From Flavobacterium filum DSM 17961 (lineage in GTDB: Bacteria; Bacteroidota; Bacteroidia; Flavobacteriales; Flavobacteriaceae): a stretch of DNA of 64,000 bases. The notes beneath the pieces were generated by a model. It had not been told where the DNA came from and did no database searches. It was given only the letters and a program-made list of their open reading frames with translations. Below, piece by piece: positions 1-9,115 of this stretch; within the stretch, counting starts at the first letter, position 1, and every line of letters begins with the position of its first letter. The stretch lies in assembly GCF_000425465.1 (NCBI RefSeq), contig NZ_AUDM01000009.1:111795-175794 (forward strand). The letters run 5' to 3'. Both the position numbers and the translations under genes were made by a program.

Positions 1-2
1 AT

Positions 3-419
3 GTATCTATTCAGCAACAAACAATTAATGCAAGAATGGAAACGGTTACTGAAAAGCCTAGTTTTTCAAACATCATTCATCAACGTTGTTTAGTGATTGC
101 CACTGCTTTTTATGAATGGCGATGGTTGGATGAAAAAGGAAAATCAAAACAGAAATACATTATTTATGGCGAAGAGGAGCTTTTTGCCATGGCGGGTTTA
201 TATAGTTTTTGGCGAAATCCTGCCGATGGAGAGCCTAAAAATTCATTTACTATTCTGACAACGGAAGCCAATGAGACGATGCGTTTTGTACATAATCACA
301 AAAAGCGAATGCCGATTGTACTTAAAAAAGAAGATGAATCAACTTGGTTGGATACACATCACAAGATTGAAGAATTTGCTTTTCCGTATAGTGCGAATTT
401 ATTGGCTTTTCCTGTGTAA
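3..419 (+). CDS. SRAP family protein (HMCES/YedK-like), 5'-truncated by window edge
   Basis: This is the 3' part of an SOS-response-associated peptidase (SRAP) gene. Family members form a covalent DNA-protein crosslink at abasic sites in single-stranded DNA through Cys2. The open frame runs to the first base of the window and reads INAR-METVTEKPSF, which is the usual internal SRAP block, so the Met at 36 is internal and the real start, with Cys2, lies outside. Visible family blocks are AFYEWRW, AGLYSFW, FTILTTEAN and HNHKKRMPIVL, which carries the conserved active-site His. The gene converges on rdgB with a gap of only 5 bp. The family assignment is firm. The presence of Cys2 cannot be seen here. 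Confidence 0.9.
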   Translation, partial: VSIQQQTINARMETVTEKPSFSNIIHQRCLVIATAFYEWRWLDEKGKSKQKYIIYGEEELFAMAGLYSFWRNPADGEPKNSFTILTTEANETMRFVHNHKKRMPIVLKKEDESTWLDTHHKIEEFAFPYSANLLAFPV

Positions 420-424
420 AGCAT

Positions 425-1006
425 CTACATTGATGTTAAAAAACGTACTAGCTTTTCAACAGCAAGTCCACGGTGACTGATTTTTGATTTTTCTTCCCTA
501 CTCATTTCAGCAAAAGTAGTAGTATAACCATCCGGAATAAAGATTGGATCATATCCAAAACCTTGATTTCCTTTTGGTTCAAAACCAATTTTTCCTTTTA
601 CGATTCCTTCAAATAAATGTTGTTCACCATTGATATTCAAACAGATAATTGTTTTAAACTGTGCGTTTCGATTGGTTGAATGTTCAAGATTTTTCAACAA
701 CTTTTGCATGTTATCGTTTGCATTTTTTTGCTCACCTGCATAACGAGCGGAATAAACGCCGGGTTCGCCATTAAGGGCTTCAACTTCTAATCCGGTATCA
801 TCAGCAAAACAGAAGTGACCATATTTTTCAGTAACATAATTGGCTTTTAAAATGGCATTACCTTCAATAGTCAAAGCAGTTTCAGGTATTTCTTCATAAC
901 AGCCAATAGAATCTAAACTAAGTAATTTTAATTCAGAAGGAATTAATTGTTGTATTTCATTTATTTTATGTAAATTATTGGAAGCGAATACAATAGATAA
1001 AGCCAT
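425..1006 (-). CDS. rdgB: XTP/dITP diphosphatase (non-canonical purine NTP pyrophosphatase, RdgB/HAM1)
   Basis: Hydrolyses dITP, XTP and ITP to monophosphates plus pyrophosphate and so cleans the nucleotide pool in the cytoplasm. The 193-aa length is normal for the family. Diagnostic blocks are FASNNLHKINEI at residues 7-18 (substrate loop), FADDTGLEVEAL at 67-78 with the metal-binding acidic pair D69/D70, GEPGVYSARYAG at 80-91, GFGYDPIF and the C-terminal SHRGLA motif. The start ATG at 1006 gives the expected N-terminus. About 25 bp upstream a TATCTTTA box is one mismatch from the Bacteroidota -7 consensus. It converges on the SRAP gene. Confidence 0.95.
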   Translation of the reverse strand: MALSIVFASNNLHKINEIQQLIPSELKLLSLDSIGCYEEIPETALTIEGNAILKANYVTEKYGHFCFADDTGLEVEALNGEPGVYSARYAGEQKNANDNMQKLLKNLEHSTNRNAQFKTIICLNINGEQHLFEGIVKGKIGFEPKGNQGFGYDPIFIPDGYTTTFAEMSREEKSKISHRGLAVEKLVRFLTSM

Positions 1007-1120
1007 ATTTAACTCATTTTTGTGTATAAAGATAACTTTTTCAACTATTTAATTTTTAATTTTGTGTGAGCATTTTGCAACTTTGATTGTATTTTTTGTT
1101 TACTTAATTAATTTACTAAA

Positions 1121-1759
1121 ATGAAGAATCGTGAACAAACTCGAAATGAAGAAATTGTAAATGCCATTTCACACGGAATTGGCATACTGTTTTGTTTCAT
1201 AGCACTTCCTTTTTTGTTGACAGATGCTTTTGATAATCAGCAATTTAGTTTGTTTGTATCTCTTGTTGCATTTGGAATAGGTATGTTGTTGGTTTATACT
1301 TTTTCAACATTGTATCACATTTCAAAAGATGATAAAACAAAAAACATACTTCAAGTCTGTGACCACATTAGTATCTATTTTTTAATCGCCGGAACCTATT
1401 CTCCACTGATGGTTAAATATTTAGAAACGGAAACAGCAATACTTTTTTTAAGTGTTATGTGGTCTATTGTGTTGTTGGGTACTATTTTTAAAATTTTCTT
1501 TACTAAAAAATTTAAATTTTTATCTACAGTGCTTTATTTAGCATTGGGATGGATGATTGTTTTTGTTATTAAACCACTACTTGAAACCATTCCATTTTCA
1601 GTTTTTCTTTGGATTATTTTGGGAGGTTTAAGCTATACCATTGGGGTGTATTTTTATGTGAAAGACCATAAAATGTATTATCATTCCATCTGGCATTTAT
1701 TTGTTCTTTTCGGAACAATTGCTCATTTTGTTTCTGTTTATATCAGTATTTATAATTGA
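1121..1759 (+). CDS. Hemolysin III family / PAQR-type seven-helix membrane protein
   Basis: The 212-aa protein has about seven hydrophobic segments. It carries the PAQR/HlyIII signature residues: an N-terminal E-x3-N-x2-SHGIG block at residues 10-20, LYHIS near residue 66, a DHISIY block, and HSIWHLFVLFGTIAH near the C-terminus. Together the conserved Asp and His residues form the zinc site known from eukaryotic PAQR receptors. The function of bacterial members, which act in the inner membrane, is poorly defined; the hemolysin name is historical. The gene is monocistronic, with rdgB divergent upstream. AT-rich DNA of 183 bp separates it from the next gene. Confidence 0.85.
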   Translation: MKNREQTRNEEIVNAISHGIGILFCFIALPFLLTDAFDNQQFSLFVSLVAFGIGMLLVYTFSTLYHISKDDKTKNILQVCDHISIYFLIAGTYSPLMVKYLETETAILFLSVMWSIVLLGTIFKIFFTKKFKFLSTVLYLALGWMIVFVIKPLLETIPFSVFLWIILGGLSYTIGVYFYVKDHKMYYHSIWHLFVLFGTIAHFVSVYISIYN

Positions 1760-1942
1760 TTAATTATCAGTTTATTGTTGATTCTTACTTCTACAAAAGT
1801 TAAAGTTTTTTTATACTTTACAATTTTGTTTATTATTGCTTTTCGTATAGTTAAATATCATGGTAAAAAAATATTAAAAATAATAAAACCATAATTTAAT
1901 TTTTTACGTAAGTAAAGAACCAAAACCAAAACAAAATACAAA

Positions 1943-4327
1943 ATGAAACAAAAAAACGAAGCCCCATCGTTTGTTAGAAGCTGTGTTTTATTCCTATTGC
2001 TGTTAGTATTCTATAATCCATTATGGTCACAGTTTGTTATCAATGACAATCAAAAAATTGATGAAATTTCATTACACCCTTATGCCAAAATCGCCAATTT
2101 AGAGCAAGAAGACCGTTCTTTACATCAAATTTTAAAGGACGGTAAAATTGTTTTTGAAATATTGCCCATCGAGAACACAGATTTAGGTTTTACAAGTAAT
2201 CATTATTGGTTAACCTTTCAAATTAAAAATGAAACCTCCAAGATACAAACATTTTATTTGGAAGCTTGTCGACCAATTGTAGATTATGCAACTTTTTATA
2301 CCATTGATCAGGAACAAAAAATAAACAAACAGGTTAGTGGTGATGCAATCCCTTTCAAGGAAAGAAGTATTCAAAACAGAAAAATTTTATTCAAAATAGA
2401 ATTACCACCTAATGAATTGCAAACCTATTATTTACATTTAAAAAGTGATGGTGAAGTAATTAATGCCGGAATTATGCTTCGTTCAATGGATAACTTGATG
2501 CAAACAATGTCTTTTGAACAAGTTATTTTTGGAATTTTTTATGGCATTTTGTTGATTGCGGCTATCATTTATATGTTCTTCTTTTTTGCTATGAAAGAAA
2601 GAAGTTTCCTGTATTACAGTTTATATGTGGTATTTATTGGAGCTTTACAATTTTCGTTAGATGGATATTTTTATCAATTAATTACGCCAAATTCAGGATG
2701 GTTATGTTTGAATGCGGTAATTTTATCAGCATGTTTAGCCAACTTCTTTTTAGGTAGATATGCACAAGTTTTTCTTCAGATCAAAAAATATAGTGAATTT
2801 ATAAATGGAGCTTTTTACATCATTTTTATACTTGATTTTGCTTTATTACTTTCCTTAATAGTTTCACCAAAAGCTTTAGAAATATCCTATCCTTTGGCCA
2901 ATGCTCTCGGATTGATCTTATTGATATTAATCATCGCTTCGGTTGTTGTAATTTATAACAAAACTAAAAAAATAGATCGTTTTTTCGTTTTTGGTATTTT
3001 GTTTTTGATTATCGGATTTATCATGTTCATTTTGAAGAATTTTGGTGTATTGCCTGTAAATTTCACTACAGAAAACGGTTCTAAATTAGGCACCGGAATG
3101 GAAGTGATTTTTCTTTCGCTTTCGATGGCTAACTTGATTAGAAAAATGCGTGATGAGCGAGAAGAATTTCAACAGGATGCACTTCAAAAGTCAGAAGAAA
3201 TGAACGAAATGAAGTCTTATTTTTTATCGAATATCAGTCATGAATTACGTACTCCCTTAAATGCTATTTTAAATTTATCGAAAGAAATTTCGAAAGATAC
3301 AGCAGATGATGCTATTCAAAAAAACAGCAATTTGATTAAAGATTCATCCTATAGTTTGTTGAGTTCCATCAATGATATTTTGGATTTTTCTAAAATTGAA
3401 AAGGGAGAGTTGAAATTGGATAGTGAGGAATTTAATCCAAAACAAATGATAGAGCATTTGGTTAAAAATATGGCCTATCGTGCCAAAAATAAAGGACTTG
3501 GATTTAATATTGATATTTCAGATGAACTACCGGAAATGATTTTAGGCGATAAAATGCGTTTATCTCAAATGCTAAACAATGTGTTGAGTAATGCCTTAAA
3601 GTTTACAACACACGGTTTTGTAACATTTAAAGTAGAATGTAAGCCACTCAAAAACGGAAAAGTTGAATTGTTTTTTAGTATAGCCGATACCGGAACAGGT
3701 ATTCCAAAAGAAAAAATGAATTCTATTTTTGAATCGTTTACACAAGAAAATATCAACAACAAACGAAAGTTTGGTGGTTTAGGTTTGGGATTATATATCG
3801 TTAAAAATCTTGCTGATTTACATGAAGGAAAAGTAGAAATGCAAAGTATTTTAGATCAAGGTACCGTTTGCAGAATTACACTTCCTTACACGGTTGTGGC
3901 AGTGGAAAAGAAAATTGTTTCACAACCTGAAATGATTGATTTTGATTTGAATGGTAAGAAAATCTTGGTGGTAGAAGATAACGCAATGAATCAAATGGTG
4001 ATTAAAATGATTACCAAAAAATGGTTGAATACTGAAGTTGTTTTTGCTAATAATGGTTTAGAAGGAATTACAATACTACAAGAAAAATCCTTTGATATTA
4101 TTTTAATGGATTTGCAAATGCCTGTGATGGATGGCTATGAAGCAACTATTGCCATTCGAAAAGGTGATGCAGGTGAAAAGAACAAAAATATTCCGATAAT
4201 TGCATTAACAGCAGATGTGATGGAAACCACAAAAGAACGGGTAATGGAAATCGGTATGAACAAATACATGACCAAACCGGTGGACAAAGAAGCGTTGTTT
4301 AAAAATATCTTTGAACTAGTTGTGTAA
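1943..4327 (+). CDS. 7TMR-DISM hybrid sensor histidine kinase/response regulator
   Basis: The 794-aa hybrid two-component sensor begins with a signal-like segment (residues 12-30). A periplasmic 7TMR-DISMED2-type domain (about 45-185) follows, then seven transmembrane helices (about 195-400). A HisKA domain carries the phospho-acceptor H433 in SHELRTPLNAIL. The HATPase domain has an N box (NNVLSNALKF), a G1 box (ADTGTGIP) and a G2 box (GLGLGLYIV). The receiver domain (about 670-794) has E/D residues in VVEDN, phospho-acceptor D723 in LMDLQMP, and the conserved Lys in TKPVD. No output regulator is adjacent, so phosphotransfer partners must lie elsewhere. The ligand is unknown; other 7TMR-DISM extracellular domains resemble carbohydrate-binding folds. 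Confidence 0.93.
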   Translation: MKQKNEAPSFVRSCVLFLLLLVFYNPLWSQFVINDNQKIDEISLHPYAKIANLEQEDRSLHQILKDGKIVFEILPIENTDLGFTSNHYWLTFQIKNETSKIQTFYLEACRPIVDYATFYTIDQEQKINKQVSGDAIPFKERSIQNRKILFKIELPPNELQTYYLHLKSDGEVINAGIMLRSMDNLMQTMSFEQVIFGIFYGILLIAAIIYMFFFFAMKERSFLYYSLYVVFIGALQFSLDGYFYQLITPNSGWLCLNAVILSACLANFFLGRYAQVFLQIKKYSEFINGAFYIIFILDFALLLSLIVSPKALEISYPLANALGLILLILIIASVVVIYNKTKKIDRFFVFGILFLIIGFIMFILKNFGVLPVNFTTENGSKLGTGMEVIFLSLSMANLIRKMRDEREEFQQDALQKSEEMNEMKSYFLSNISHELRTPLNAILNLSKEISKDTADDAIQKNSNLIKDSSYSLLSSINDILDFSKIEKGELKLDSEEFNPKQMIEHLVKNMAYRAKNKGLGFNIDISDELPEMILGDKMRLSQMLNNVLSNALKFTTHGFVTFKVECKPLKNGKVELFFSIADTGTGIPKEKMNSIFESFTQENINNKRKFGGLGLGLYIVKNLADLHEGKVEMQSILDQGTVCRITLPYTVVAVEKKIVSQPEMIDFDLNGKKILVVEDNAMNQMVIKMITKKWLNTEVVFANNGLEGITILQEKSFDIILMDLQMPVMDGYEATIAIRKGDAGEKNKNIPIIALTADVMETTKERVMEIGMNKYMTKPVDKEALFKNIFELVV

Positions 4328-4398
4328 AGAATTTTTGATAATAAAAAAATTTACGATTAAATTTAATACATAACAAAAAAAAGTCAATTTATTAATTT

Positions 4399-5163
4399 TT
4401 ATTTCAGTTTCACATAAACATGTTTAATTCCTTTTTTGTCGGAATCGCGTTCGTGAATTTCAATTATTTTGGTAAGCGATTTCATCAATGGAGTAAGTTT
4501 TGAAAATCCAAAATTTCGTGGATCAAATTCCGGTTTTTTCTTCACTATTAGATTTCCAACATCACCTAAAAAGGCCCAACCTTCATCATCAGCTAAATCT
4601 TCTATACTCGATTCTATAATGTCAATTGTTTCCACATCAATTTTAAGGAATTGCTTGTCTTCTTTCTTTTTGTCGGTTGATTCCGTTGTAGATGCAATGT
4701 TTTTCTTTTTCTTGGCTCCTTCTAAAACCTCAATAAAAATAAATCTGTCACAAGCACTAATAAAGGATTTTGGAGTTTTTTGTTCACCAATCCCTATCAC
4801 TTTCATTCCGGATTCTCTCAATCTAATGGCTAATCGGGTAAAATCACTATCGCTGGATACAATGCAAAACCCATCCAGTTTATCACTATACAACAAGTCC
4901 ATTGCATCAATTATTAAAGCAGAATCAGATGAATTTTTCCCGGTCGTATAACTGTATTGTTGAATGGGCGTTATGGCGTGCTCCAACAAAACTGCTTTCC
5001 ATCCACCTGCATTTGGTTTAGTCCAATCGGCATAAATCCTTTTGGTGGTGGGTGTACCGTATTTGGCAATTTCTTCCATCATTCCTTTCACATTGCTATA
5101 CGGAACATTATCTGCATCAATTAAAACGGCTAGTTTTAAATCTTCTTTGTCGTGCTTGCTCAT
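4399..5163 (-). CDS. NYN domain (PIN-like) protein with C-terminal OST-HTH/LOTUS domain
   Basis: The 254-aa protein resembles the LabA/DUF88 family. The N-terminal NYN domain (about residues 10-150) has the acidic residues of the PIN-like fold in AVLIDADNVPYS, SDSALIIDAMDLLYS and FCIVSSDSDFTRLA. These suggest a metal-dependent RNA-cleaving or RNA-binding activity. The C-terminal part (about 175-250) looks like an OST-HTH/LOTUS winged-helix domain (DLADDEGWAFLGDVGNLIVKKKPEFDPRNFG...LTPLMKSL), separated by a charged lysine-rich linker. Family knowledge suggests RNA metabolism; no substrate can be inferred. A perfect TAnnTTTG box lies 23 bp upstream of the ATG. Confidence 0.88.
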   Translation of the reverse strand: MSKHDKEDLKLAVLIDADNVPYSNVKGMMEEIAKYGTPTTKRIYADWTKPNAGGWKAVLLEHAITPIQQYSYTTGKNSSDSALIIDAMDLLYSDKLDGFCIVSSDSDFTRLAIRLRESGMKVIGIGEQKTPKSFISACDRFIFIEVLEGAKKKKNIASTTESTDKKKEDKQFLKIDVETIDIIESSIEDLADDEGWAFLGDVGNLIVKKKPEFDPRNFGFSKLTPLMKSLTKIIEIHERDSDKKGIKHVYVKLK

Positions 5164-5185
5164 TATTATCAGAATTAAACGCTAT

Positions 5186-5193
5186 CAAAGATA
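5186..5193 (-). promoter_or_regulatory. Putative Bacteroidota -7 promoter box for the NYN-LOTUS gene
   Basis: On the minus strand this reads TATCTTTG, an exact match to TAnnTTTG, 22 bp before the ATG at 5163. No TTTG -33 element at good spacing is evident. Confidence 0.5.
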
Positions 5194-5284
5194 ATTAAAA
5201 AACAACTAATTTTATTTTTCATTTCGTATAAAAGCAAAATCCGATTTCTTCTTAAATTTATTATGTAGAACGTAAAGAAATCAT

Positions 5285-5292
5285 TACTTTTG
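5285..5292 (+). promoter_or_regulatory. Putative Bacteroidota -7 promoter box for serine palmitoyltransferase
   Basis: TACTTTTG matches TAnnTTTG exactly and lies 25 bp before the ATG at 5318, giving a predicted short leader. A -33 TTTG is not clear. Confidence 0.5.
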
Positions 5293-5317
5293 TCACGTTT
5301 TTTTAACACACAAAATC

Positions 5318-6577
5318 ATGGTAAAAGATTTATTCGAAAGAATCCAAAACAATAAAGGACCGCTAGGAAAATGGGCTTCTCAAGCAGAAGGATATTATGT
5401 ATTTCCTAAATTGGAAGGTGAATTAGGACCAAGAATGCAATTTCACGGAAAGCAAATACTCAATTGGAGTATCAATGATTATTTAGGTTTGGCTAATCAT
5501 CCGGAAGTTAGAAAAGCTGATGCAGATGCGGCAGTGCAATATGGTGCGGCTTATCCAATGGGTGCTCGTATGATGAGTGGTCATACAGATGTGCACGAAC
5601 AATTAGAAAGAGAATTGGCGGCTTTCGTAATGAAAGAAGCTGCCTATTTATTGAATTTTGGTTATCAAGGTATCATGTCCACCATCGATGCATTGGTAAC
5701 AAAAAATGATATAATTGTGTATGATGTTGATGCTCATGCGTGTATCATTGATGGCGTTCGTCTTCACATGGGAAAACGCTTCACCTATCGTCATAATGAT
5801 TTGGAAAGTATGGAGAAAAATCTTCAACGTGCAACCAAAATGGCTGAGGAAACCGGGGGAGGAATTTTATTCATCACAGAAGGTGTTTTCGGGATGCGTG
5901 GTCAACAAGGTAAATTAAAAGAAATTGTTGCCATGAAAGAAAAATACAATTTCCGTTTGTTGGTAGATGATGCACATGGTTTTGGTACGTTAGGAAAAAC
6001 TGGTGCCGGAGCAGGTGAGGAGCAAGGTTGTCAAGACGGAATTGATATTTATTTCTCCACTTTTGCTAAATCAATGGCAAGTATTGGAGCTTTTATTGCT
6101 GCTGACAAAGATATTATTGATTATTTAAAATACAACTTACGCTCACAAATGTTTGCAAAAGCATTGCCAATGATTCAAACGGTTGGTGCTTTGAAACGTT
6201 TAGAATTATTGAGAAATCATCCTGAATTAAAAGATAAGTTGTGGGAAAATGTGAATGCACTTCAAAATGGTTTGAAAAGTAGAGGTTTCAATATTGGTGA
6301 CACTAACACTTGTGTGACACCGGTTTATTTGGAAGGTTCTATTCCTGAAGCAATGGTAATGGTGAATGATTTACGTGAAAACTATGGAATTTTCCTTTCT
6401 ATAGTTGTATATCCGGTAATTCCAAAAGGAATTATTTTGTTGAGAATGATTCCAACTGCTTCTCATACTTTAGAAGATATCAATGAAACACTTTCAGCAT
6501 TCGAAGCTATTCGTGAAAAATTGGTAAATGGAACGTATAAAAAGATTGCGGAAGCTACCACTGTTGACGTGTCATAA
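5318..6577 (+). CDS. spt: Serine palmitoyltransferase-like alpha-oxoamine synthase (sphingolipid synthesis)
   Basis: The 419-aa PLP enzyme belongs to the alpha-oxoamine synthase family (KBL, AONS, ALAS, SPT). Visible features are SINDYLGLANHPEV near residue 50, the DDAHGFGTLG aspartate/histidine block, and the PLP-lysine K251 in STFAKSMASIGAF. The sequence style and length match Bacteroidota serine palmitoyltransferase, which condenses L-serine with a long-chain acyl-CoA or acyl-ACP to give 3-ketosphinganine in the cytoplasm. The alternatives, BioF and KBL, are less likely: no biotin or threonine genes are nearby, while a candidate ceramide synthase gene converges on it. It has its own promoter box and a strong terminator at 6601. 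Confidence 0.85.
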   Translation: MVKDLFERIQNNKGPLGKWASQAEGYYVFPKLEGELGPRMQFHGKQILNWSINDYLGLANHPEVRKADADAAVQYGAAYPMGARMMSGHTDVHEQLERELAAFVMKEAAYLLNFGYQGIMSTIDALVTKNDIIVYDVDAHACIIDGVRLHMGKRFTYRHNDLESMEKNLQRATKMAEETGGGILFITEGVFGMRGQQGKLKEIVAMKEKYNFRLLVDDAHGFGTLGKTGAGAGEEQGCQDGIDIYFSTFAKSMASIGAFIAADKDIIDYLKYNLRSQMFAKALPMIQTVGALKRLELLRNHPELKDKLWENVNALQNGLKSRGFNIGDTNTCVTPVYLEGSIPEAMVMVNDLRENYGIFLSIVVYPVIPKGIILLRMIPTASHTLEDINETLSAFEAIREKLVNGTYKKIAEATTVDVS

Positions 6578-6600
6578 TTCAGATTTACAATATAATAATT

Positions 6601-6635
6601 CAGCCGATTCTTTTTTTGAATCGGCTGTTTTTTTT
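6601..6635 (+). terminator. Rho-independent terminator after spt
   Basis: A 10-bp perfect stem (CAGCCGATTC / GAATCGGCTG) with a 7-T loop is followed by a run of eight Ts. It lies between two convergent genes and its T-run serves the plus-strand gene. Confidence 0.85.
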
Positions 6636-7770
6636 ATACGTTTTCTAATTCAATTCGATACGTTCTTCGTCTTCGGTCAACGGTTGAATTGAAGTTTTTC
6701 CATAAATTGTGAATCGCATTGTTTTCTTCCAATTCAGGTGTTCGATTACACAATGTTATTCCTTTTTCTTTGAAAACATTGTAGTATTCTCTAAAAATTA
6801 TAGCGGTTACACCTTTGTTTTGGTATTCGGGTTCAATTCCAATCAAATAAAACAATACTTCTTTACTATGTTTTTTTGCTTGCAGTAAATGATAGAATCC
6901 AAAGGGAAATAATCTACCATTAGCCTTTTTTAAAGCTTCTGAAAAACCTGGCATTACAATACTGAAAGCAACCATTTTGTTTTCTTTGTCTAAAATAAAT
7001 AATATATATTCCGGATTTACAAAAGGAATGTATTTTTTCTTAAAATACTCTTTTTGACGTTCCGAAACGGCTACGAATGATGCCAGCTTTTCATAACTAG
7101 TATTGAATAAATTAAACATTTCATCCACATACGGAATAATGTCTTTTGTTTTTGTAAATGTTTCAATTCGAAGTCCGTAACGTTGTTCTATCAAATGACT
7201 AATCTTAGAAAAACTATCAGGATGTACATCTGAAAAGGAAAATAAACTTTCAAAATATTCTTTTTCTTTTACATAACCCAATTGTTCTAAATGGTCTTTA
7301 TAGTAAGGATAATTATACCATGTAATCATTGATCCTAAACGGTCGTAACCTTCTGTAAGTACACCAACTTTATCCAAGTTTGAAAAACCCATTGGACCTT
7401 CAACATAACTCAAATGATGTTTTTTACCTAATTCATACACTTTCTCCAACAAGGCTTTGGTCACGTTGATATCATCAACAACATCCCACCAACCAAAACG
7501 CACTTTGGGTTTTTGTTGTACCTTGATTTCTTGCCAATTTACAATTGCAGCAATTCGACCTACAATTTTATTATTGCGATAAGCTAGAAAGAAATAAGCT
7601 TCAGCTTGATCAAATGCCGGATTTTTTGTTTGGTCAAACGTTTCTAATTCGTCATTAATCAAAGGAGGAACCCAATAGGGGTGATTTTTGTAAAGTGAAA
7701 ATGGAAATTTCACATATTCAAGAAGCTGTTTTTTTGTTTTCGCTTCAACAACATTAATTGTACTATCCAT
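6634..7770 (-). CDS. GNAT-fold acyltransferase-like protein; candidate bacterial ceramide synthase
   Basis: The 378-aa protein begins with the FPFSLYKNHPYWVPPL block and EAYFFLAYRNNKIVGRIAAIVN. These are typical of a GNAT-superfamily group (YghO-like) in which, by family knowledge, the bacterial ceramide synthase bCerS is found. A second GNAT-like stretch covers about residues 230-370 (LFILDKENKMVAFSIVMPGF...YLIGIEPEYQNKGVTAIIFREYY). bCerS N-acylates the sphingoid base made by serine palmitoyltransferase, and the spt gene lies directly opposite, which supports that role. The link to ceramide synthesis is inference from context and motif resemblance. The gene overlaps the preceding outer-membrane protein gene by 8 bp, so the two are probably cotranscribed. 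Confidence 0.65.
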   Translation of the reverse strand: MDSTINVVEAKTKKQLLEYVKFPFSLYKNHPYWVPPLINDELETFDQTKNPAFDQAEAYFFLAYRNNKIVGRIAAIVNWQEIKVQQKPKVRFGWWDVVDDINVTKALLEKVYELGKKHHLSYVEGPMGFSNLDKVGVLTEGYDRLGSMITWYNYPYYKDHLEQLGYVKEKEYFESLFSFSDVHPDSFSKISHLIEQRYGLRIETFTKTKDIIPYVDEMFNLFNTSYEKLASFVAVSERQKEYFKKKYIPFVNPEYILFILDKENKMVAFSIVMPGFSEALKKANGRLFPFGFYHLLQAKKHSKEVLFYLIGIEPEYQNKGVTAIIFREYYNVFKEKGITLCNRTPELEENNAIHNLWKNFNSTVDRRRRTYRIELENV

Positions 7771-8725
7771 CTACTTTATCTAAACGTTTTTTCTCTTCTT
7801 TGGCTTTTTTGTCTTTTTTCTTTTTATCCACTCGTTTTCCACCGTCTTCCTCTTTCTCTATTTTAACCGGTTGGTATTTTTTATCAAAACGCCACGAAAT
7901 TCCGGCACCACCATAAAACAAGCTTGGCGTATCTTTTATATTTTTACTGATTGATGCATCAATTTGAAGATTATCTTGCAACAAATAAGCAGCTCCAATT
8001 CTAAATATACCATCAGAATAATAATCACCTTTAAATCCTTGGTTTTCAATAAATCCTGACCATTTTTCATTGAAACCTCTGGTTAAAGTAACTACATATC
8101 CCAATGTATTATAATCGGAAGTGATTTTGTCATAAAAAATATTAGTTACTAATACATAACGACTACCAATTTGATTTTGACCAATAATCATGATTTTCGG
8201 ACTGATTACCGGCTCATTTGGAAAGGCATAATCATCATTTGCAAAGCCAACGTTTATACCGGCATAACCTGAAACAGCGGGAATCAATTGTCTCCATTTA
8301 AATTTATGATTGGCTTTCCAGCTATATAAATTAGGTTTCTCTTCATAGTTTTTATAGGGATCATATATCAAATACTTTGCTCCAATTAAGGTTGAACGCA
8401 AACCACTTCTGGTTTGTTCTACCAAAGGTGAATAATATTTATCATATTGGTATTTGAAATTAGCAATTACTTCTAATTGTTCAAACAATACACCGTATCT
8501 AAAATCTAATTCCATTCCCATTCCATTAGAATTATAACGAGCTAGGTCATGATTTTCTCGATAGCCATATAACCCTCCTTCTACTTGAAAAACAGTTTTA
8601 CCGACAGAGAAAGCCGACATCGACATACCGGGACGATTGGAATTTATCATATCCGTATGTTGCGAATAACCGGAAGCAAATACCAAGGTAAGAATTGTTG
8701 CGAATGGAAAACGAATATTTTTCAT
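7763..8725 (-). CDS. Outer-membrane beta-barrel protein with Lys-rich tail
   Basis: This 320-aa predicted outer-membrane protein starts with a signal peptide (MKNIRFPFATILTLVFASGYSQ). Alternating hydrophobic and polar strands fill the rest, in the style of the Phenol_MetA_deg/transporter barrel families. The C-terminus is strikingly basic and charged (residues about 290-320, many K and E), which would sit at the periplasmic side or outside the barrel. I chose the ATG at 8725 because an upstream in-frame ATG at 8758 falls inside the -7 promoter box and would precede the signal peptide by 11 residues. It overlaps the downstream GNAT-like gene by 8 bp, so it may belong to the same envelope-lipid function. 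Substrate unknown. Confidence 0.75.
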   Translation of the reverse strand: MKNIRFPFATILTLVFASGYSQHTDMINSNRPGMSMSAFSVGKTVFQVEGGLYGYRENHDLARYNSNGMGMELDFRYGVLFEQLEVIANFKYQYDKYYSPLVEQTRSGLRSTLIGAKYLIYDPYKNYEEKPNLYSWKANHKFKWRQLIPAVSGYAGINVGFANDDYAFPNEPVISPKIMIIGQNQIGSRYVLVTNIFYDKITSDYNTLGYVVTLTRGFNEKWSGFIENQGFKGDYYSDGIFRIGAAYLLQDNLQIDASISKNIKDTPSLFYGGAGISWRFDKKYQPVKIEKEEDGGKRVDKKKKDKKAKEEKKRLDKVDG

Positions 8726-8755
8726 CAAGAATTGAAGTTTAATAAGTTTAGAAAC

Positions 8756-8763
8756 CAAAAATA
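8756..8763 (-). promoter_or_regulatory. Putative -7 promoter box of the outer-membrane protein/GNAT operon
   Basis: The minus strand reads TATTTTTG, an exact TAnnTTTG match 30 bp before the ATG at 8725. It overlaps the alternative start at 8758 and therefore argues against that start. Confidence 0.5.
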
Positions 8764-8842
8764 AGACTTTTTATTATTTATTTATGATACATCGACTAAA
8801 TTTAAAGCGGGTATTTCTTATTTTTACCCAAAATTATGTTGT

Positions 8843-9097
8843 ATGCAAACCGCTTCTATCCCCGGATTTATAAGAACCATTCTAATTATCATTGGAATTT
8901 ATTATGCTTTTAAGATTATAAGCCGAATTCTTATGCCTATTTTGTTACGGAAAATGGTTCAAAAAGCCGAAAAAACTTTTCAACAACAAATGGAATTTCA
9001 ACAACAGCAACAAGCTGCTAATCAAGCTCCACCCAAAGCGAAAATGACAGAAAAAAATAAAGTGGGAGAATATATTGATTATGAAGAAGTAAACTAA
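8843..9097 (+). CDS. DUF4834 family small membrane protein
   Basis: The 84-aa protein has one N-terminal transmembrane helix (about residues 8-33, GFIRTILIIIGIYYAFKII). A basic segment follows, then a Gln-rich stretch (QQQMEFQQQQQAANQA) and the conserved C-terminal GEYIDYEEV box. This architecture matches DUF4834, a small Bacteroidota family of unknown function usually found next to YfhO genes, as here with an 18-bp gap. It probably sits in the inner membrane with its tail in the cytoplasm. No enzymatic residues are visible. Confidence 0.8.
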   Translation: MQTASIPGFIRTILIIIGIYYAFKIISRILMPILLRKMVQKAEKTFQQQMEFQQQQQAANQAPPKAKMTEKNKVGEYIDYEEVN

Positions 9098-9115
9098 ATA
9101 TTGAACAACCTAACC

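Noticed and set aside
9101..9115. TTG start for the YfhO gene
   Set aside because: It adds five residues before the ATG that directly precedes the first helix; the ATG at 9116 is more natural.
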